The position numbers were made by a program, and so were the translations under genes. A stretch of 64,000 bases of DNA from Niabella drilacis (lineage in GTDB: Bacteria; Bacteroidota; Bacteroidia; Chitinophagales; Chitinophagaceae). Under the pieces are notes generated by a model that had not been told where the DNA came from, did not search any database, and saw nothing but the letters and a program-made list of their open reading frames with translations. Where the stretch lies: positions 62,001 to 126,000 of the forward strand of contig NZ_FMZO01000005.1 of the NCBI RefSeq assembly GCF_900101395.1. The letters are read 5' to 3'. Positions within the stretch are counted from its first letter, which is position 1. Every line of letters starts with the position of its first letter. Shown here in pieces: positions 62,528-64,000 of this stretch.

Positions 62528-63613
62528 TTAAAACAGTCTTAACTGGTTGGCCTGGTGTGCAGGACTGTTTTGCTCACCGGGAGATTCAAAGTTAGATAGT
62601 CCTACACCCAGTAACCGCACTTTTTTCAGCGTAAGGTCGGTCTTATCCAGGATAATGCGGACGGTATCAAATATACGGATGCTGTCGTTGAAGGGGGTAA
62701 GGAGGGAATGGCTCCGCGTGTTGATAACAAAATCATGGAACTTGAATTTAACAGTTACCGTCCGGCCTTTTAGCCCTGCCCGGGACAGGCGGTCTGCCAG
62801 CTTTTCCGTCAGGGTCTCTAATTCCTGGAGCATACTTTCTTTGGTGGTCAGGTCTTCCTGGTAGGTGTCTTCCACGCTGATGGATTTGGTTTCCCTGTCC
62901 GGCTCCACCGGCCGGTCGTCAATGCCTCGCACGATCTGGTAGTAAAATTTACCGGGTTTGCCAAAATGCCGGATGAGCTCAGCTTCGGAAAGATTTTTGA
63001 GATCGGCACCGGTATGAAGTCCCATTTTTTTCATTTTAGCGGCTGTGACTTTTCCTACGCCGTAGAATTTTTCTACAGGCAGCCGTTCCATAAATGCTTC
63101 AATCTTTGAAGGACCGATAAAAGTGAGCCCGTCTGGCTTTTCCATATCGGAGGCAATTTTGGCGACAAACTTATTAACGGATACCCCGGCAGATGCGGTG
63201 AGCCCCAGTTCTTCTTTTATCGATTGTTTTATCGCGGTTGCAATTTCCATAGCATACCCGATGCCCTGTTTGTCTTCTGTTACGTCCAGGTAAGCTTCGT
63301 CCAGGGACAGCGGTTCAATCAGATCGGTATAGCGGTGAAAGATCTGATGTATCTGCCGGGATACGGCCTTATAAACGTCGAACCGCGGAAATACAAAAAT
63401 AGCCTGCGGGCAGAGCCGCTGCGCTGTTTTGGAAGACATTGCAGAGCGGATCCCGAATCTGCGGGCCTCGTAACTGGCGGTTGCCACTACGCCTCCGCGC
63501 CCTTCAGGACTGCCCCCCACTACGATCGGCTGATCGCGGTATTCCGGGAAGTCGCGCTGTTCCACCGAAGCGTAGAACGCATCCATGTCGATATGAATGA
63601 TCTTTCGTTGCAG
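62528..63613 (-). CDS. dinB: DNA polymerase IV (Y-family), unusual start codon
   Basis: An error-prone translesion polymerase. Visible: DAFYASVEQRDFPEYRDQP, GGVVATASYEARRFGIRSAM, the catalytic acidic pair in PLSLDEAYLDVTEDKQG, TASAGVSVNKFVAKIASDME, the HhH part KFYGVGKVTAAKMKKMG, and a little-finger domain to LRLF. The first conserved block should read xRKIIHIDMDAFYAS, with the first Asp binding metal. That block is encoded, but the first ATG (63586) lies inside it, after the essential Asp. The only plausible codon further up is CTG at 63613, giving MQRKIIHIDMDAF; no ATG, GTG or TTG occurs before an in-frame TGA. Confidence 0.88.
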   Translation of the reverse strand: MQRKIIHIDMDAFYASVEQRDFPEYRDQPIVVGGSPEGRGGVVATASYEARRFGIRSAMSSKTAQRLCPQAIFVFPRFDVYKAVSRQIHQIFHRYTDLIEPLSLDEAYLDVTEDKQGIGYAMEIATAIKQSIKEELGLTASAGVSVNKFVAKIASDMEKPDGLTFIGPSKIEAFMERLPVEKFYGVGKVTAAKMKKMGLHTGADLKNLSEAELIRHFGKPGKFYYQIVRGIDDRPVEPDRETKSISVEDTYQEDLTTKESMLQELETLTEKLADRLSRAGLKGRTVTVKFKFHDFVINTRSHSLLTPFNDSIRIFDTVRIILDKTDLTLKKVRLLGVGLSNFESPGEQNSPAHQANQLRLF

Positions 63614-63916
63614 GCTTTTTTTTAGGCTGCAAGGTAAGGAATCCGGTATTAGCGTTCAGCCTTTGCCAATCCGTTGCTGCAAGTTCAACGGTCTTCAACG
63701 GGTTGCAACAATATTCAATGTGATACAACAATTTGATCATAGTAGAGGGTTCCTCAATTATGCTGAACGGATGTTTCCCTGTTGTTGTGCCTGGCTTTCA
63801 TAAGTGACCAGACTCTCCGGACAGCGATGATGAAGACTTGAGAGAAACCCGAATGAAGTTTTTGCTTTTCTCCGTTCCCTATAAATCGGCATATGCACAG
63901 GTTCGGGAACAGAACC
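63614..63916. other. intergenic stretch near the right edge
   Basis: About 300 bases between dinB and the partial gene at the edge. It has several GTTGCAACA/CAAC-rich words (63676-63740) but no supported gene or clear hairpin. The promoter of dinB should lie here. Confidence 0.4.
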
Positions 63917-64000
63917 TTAGAGATCCATATTGTCCAATGAAAAACGGTTGCTGAAATTGCTACCGTCAATCCCGGGATTGGTGCTCCGGACGGGGTACCT
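63917..64000 (-). CDS. C-terminal end of an unidentified gene (partial)
   Basis: An open minus-strand frame enters from the right edge and ends at TAA 63917-63919, with the C-terminus VRSTNPGIDGSNFSNRFSLD then NMDL. The composition is protein-like, but 27 residues are too few to name a family. Other frames here are less convincing. Confidence 0.35.
   Translation of the reverse strand, partial: RYPVRSTNPGIDGSNFSNRFSLDNMDL

Overview
The window looks like a chromosome segment from a Bacteroidota member, most likely a Chitinophagaceae-type bacterium. Evidence: an ECF sigma/FecR/SusC/SusD polysaccharide utilisation locus (PUL), Bacteroidota-style promoters (TTTG then TAnnTTTG), A-rich leaders in place of Shine-Dalgarno sites, many SPII lipoproteins, and DUF4249 and DUF4112 proteins. 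Species cannot be named from sequence alone.

Region 1 (1-18.9 kb) is relatively AT-rich and accessory in character. It holds an RhlE-like DEAD-box helicase, two membrane fatty-acid desaturases, an AraC-type regulator, a CsbD-like stress protein, a cold-type RRM RNA-binding protein, several small hypotheticals, and a PAS histidine kinase with a stand-alone receiver. Next come an AraC regulator and a run of redox/hydrolase genes: aldo-keto reductase, alpha/beta hydrolase, flavodoxin, dienelactone-hydrolase-like protein, NTF2-like protein, carboxymuconolactone decarboxylase and cupin. Two near-identical 37-bp sites lie at the same distance from matching -7 boxes, upstream of the aldo-keto reductase and of the flavodoxin, and probably define the AraC regulon. 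All products after the reductase carry export signals. A tyrosine recombinase next to tRNA-Asp(GTC) closes the region, so it may be an integrated island whose far end is outside the window.

Region 2 (19-24.1 kb) is more GC-rich and core-like: a DUF1080 lipoprotein, RlmB-type rRNA methyltransferase, DUF4112 protein, NUDIX hydrolase, Cu/Zn superoxide dismutase and a secreted repeat protein.

Region 3 (24.5-55.6 kb) is a large glycan-degradation region. A beta-helix protein, an unassigned lipoprotein and a sulfatase precede the ECF sigma factor, FecR anti-sigma factor, STN-containing SusC, SusD and a small surface lipoprotein. Then come tightly packed, partly overlapping enzyme genes: GH97, three compact GH101-like proteins, two GH110-like beta-helix proteins, a large DUF6067/GH123-like protein, GH35 beta-galactosidase and GH95 alpha-fucosidase. 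The set points to a galactose-, GalNAc- and fucose-containing O-glycan-like substrate, possibly sulfated.

Region 4 (55.8-64 kb) is housekeeping: smpB, accD, an SRPBCC fusion protein, a CCG-domain Fe-S protein, an ATP-grasp protein, a GNAT acetyltransferase, a DUF4249 lipoprotein whose stop codon lies in the end of a 167-bp palindromic element, and DNA polymerase IV that appears to lack a standard start codon.
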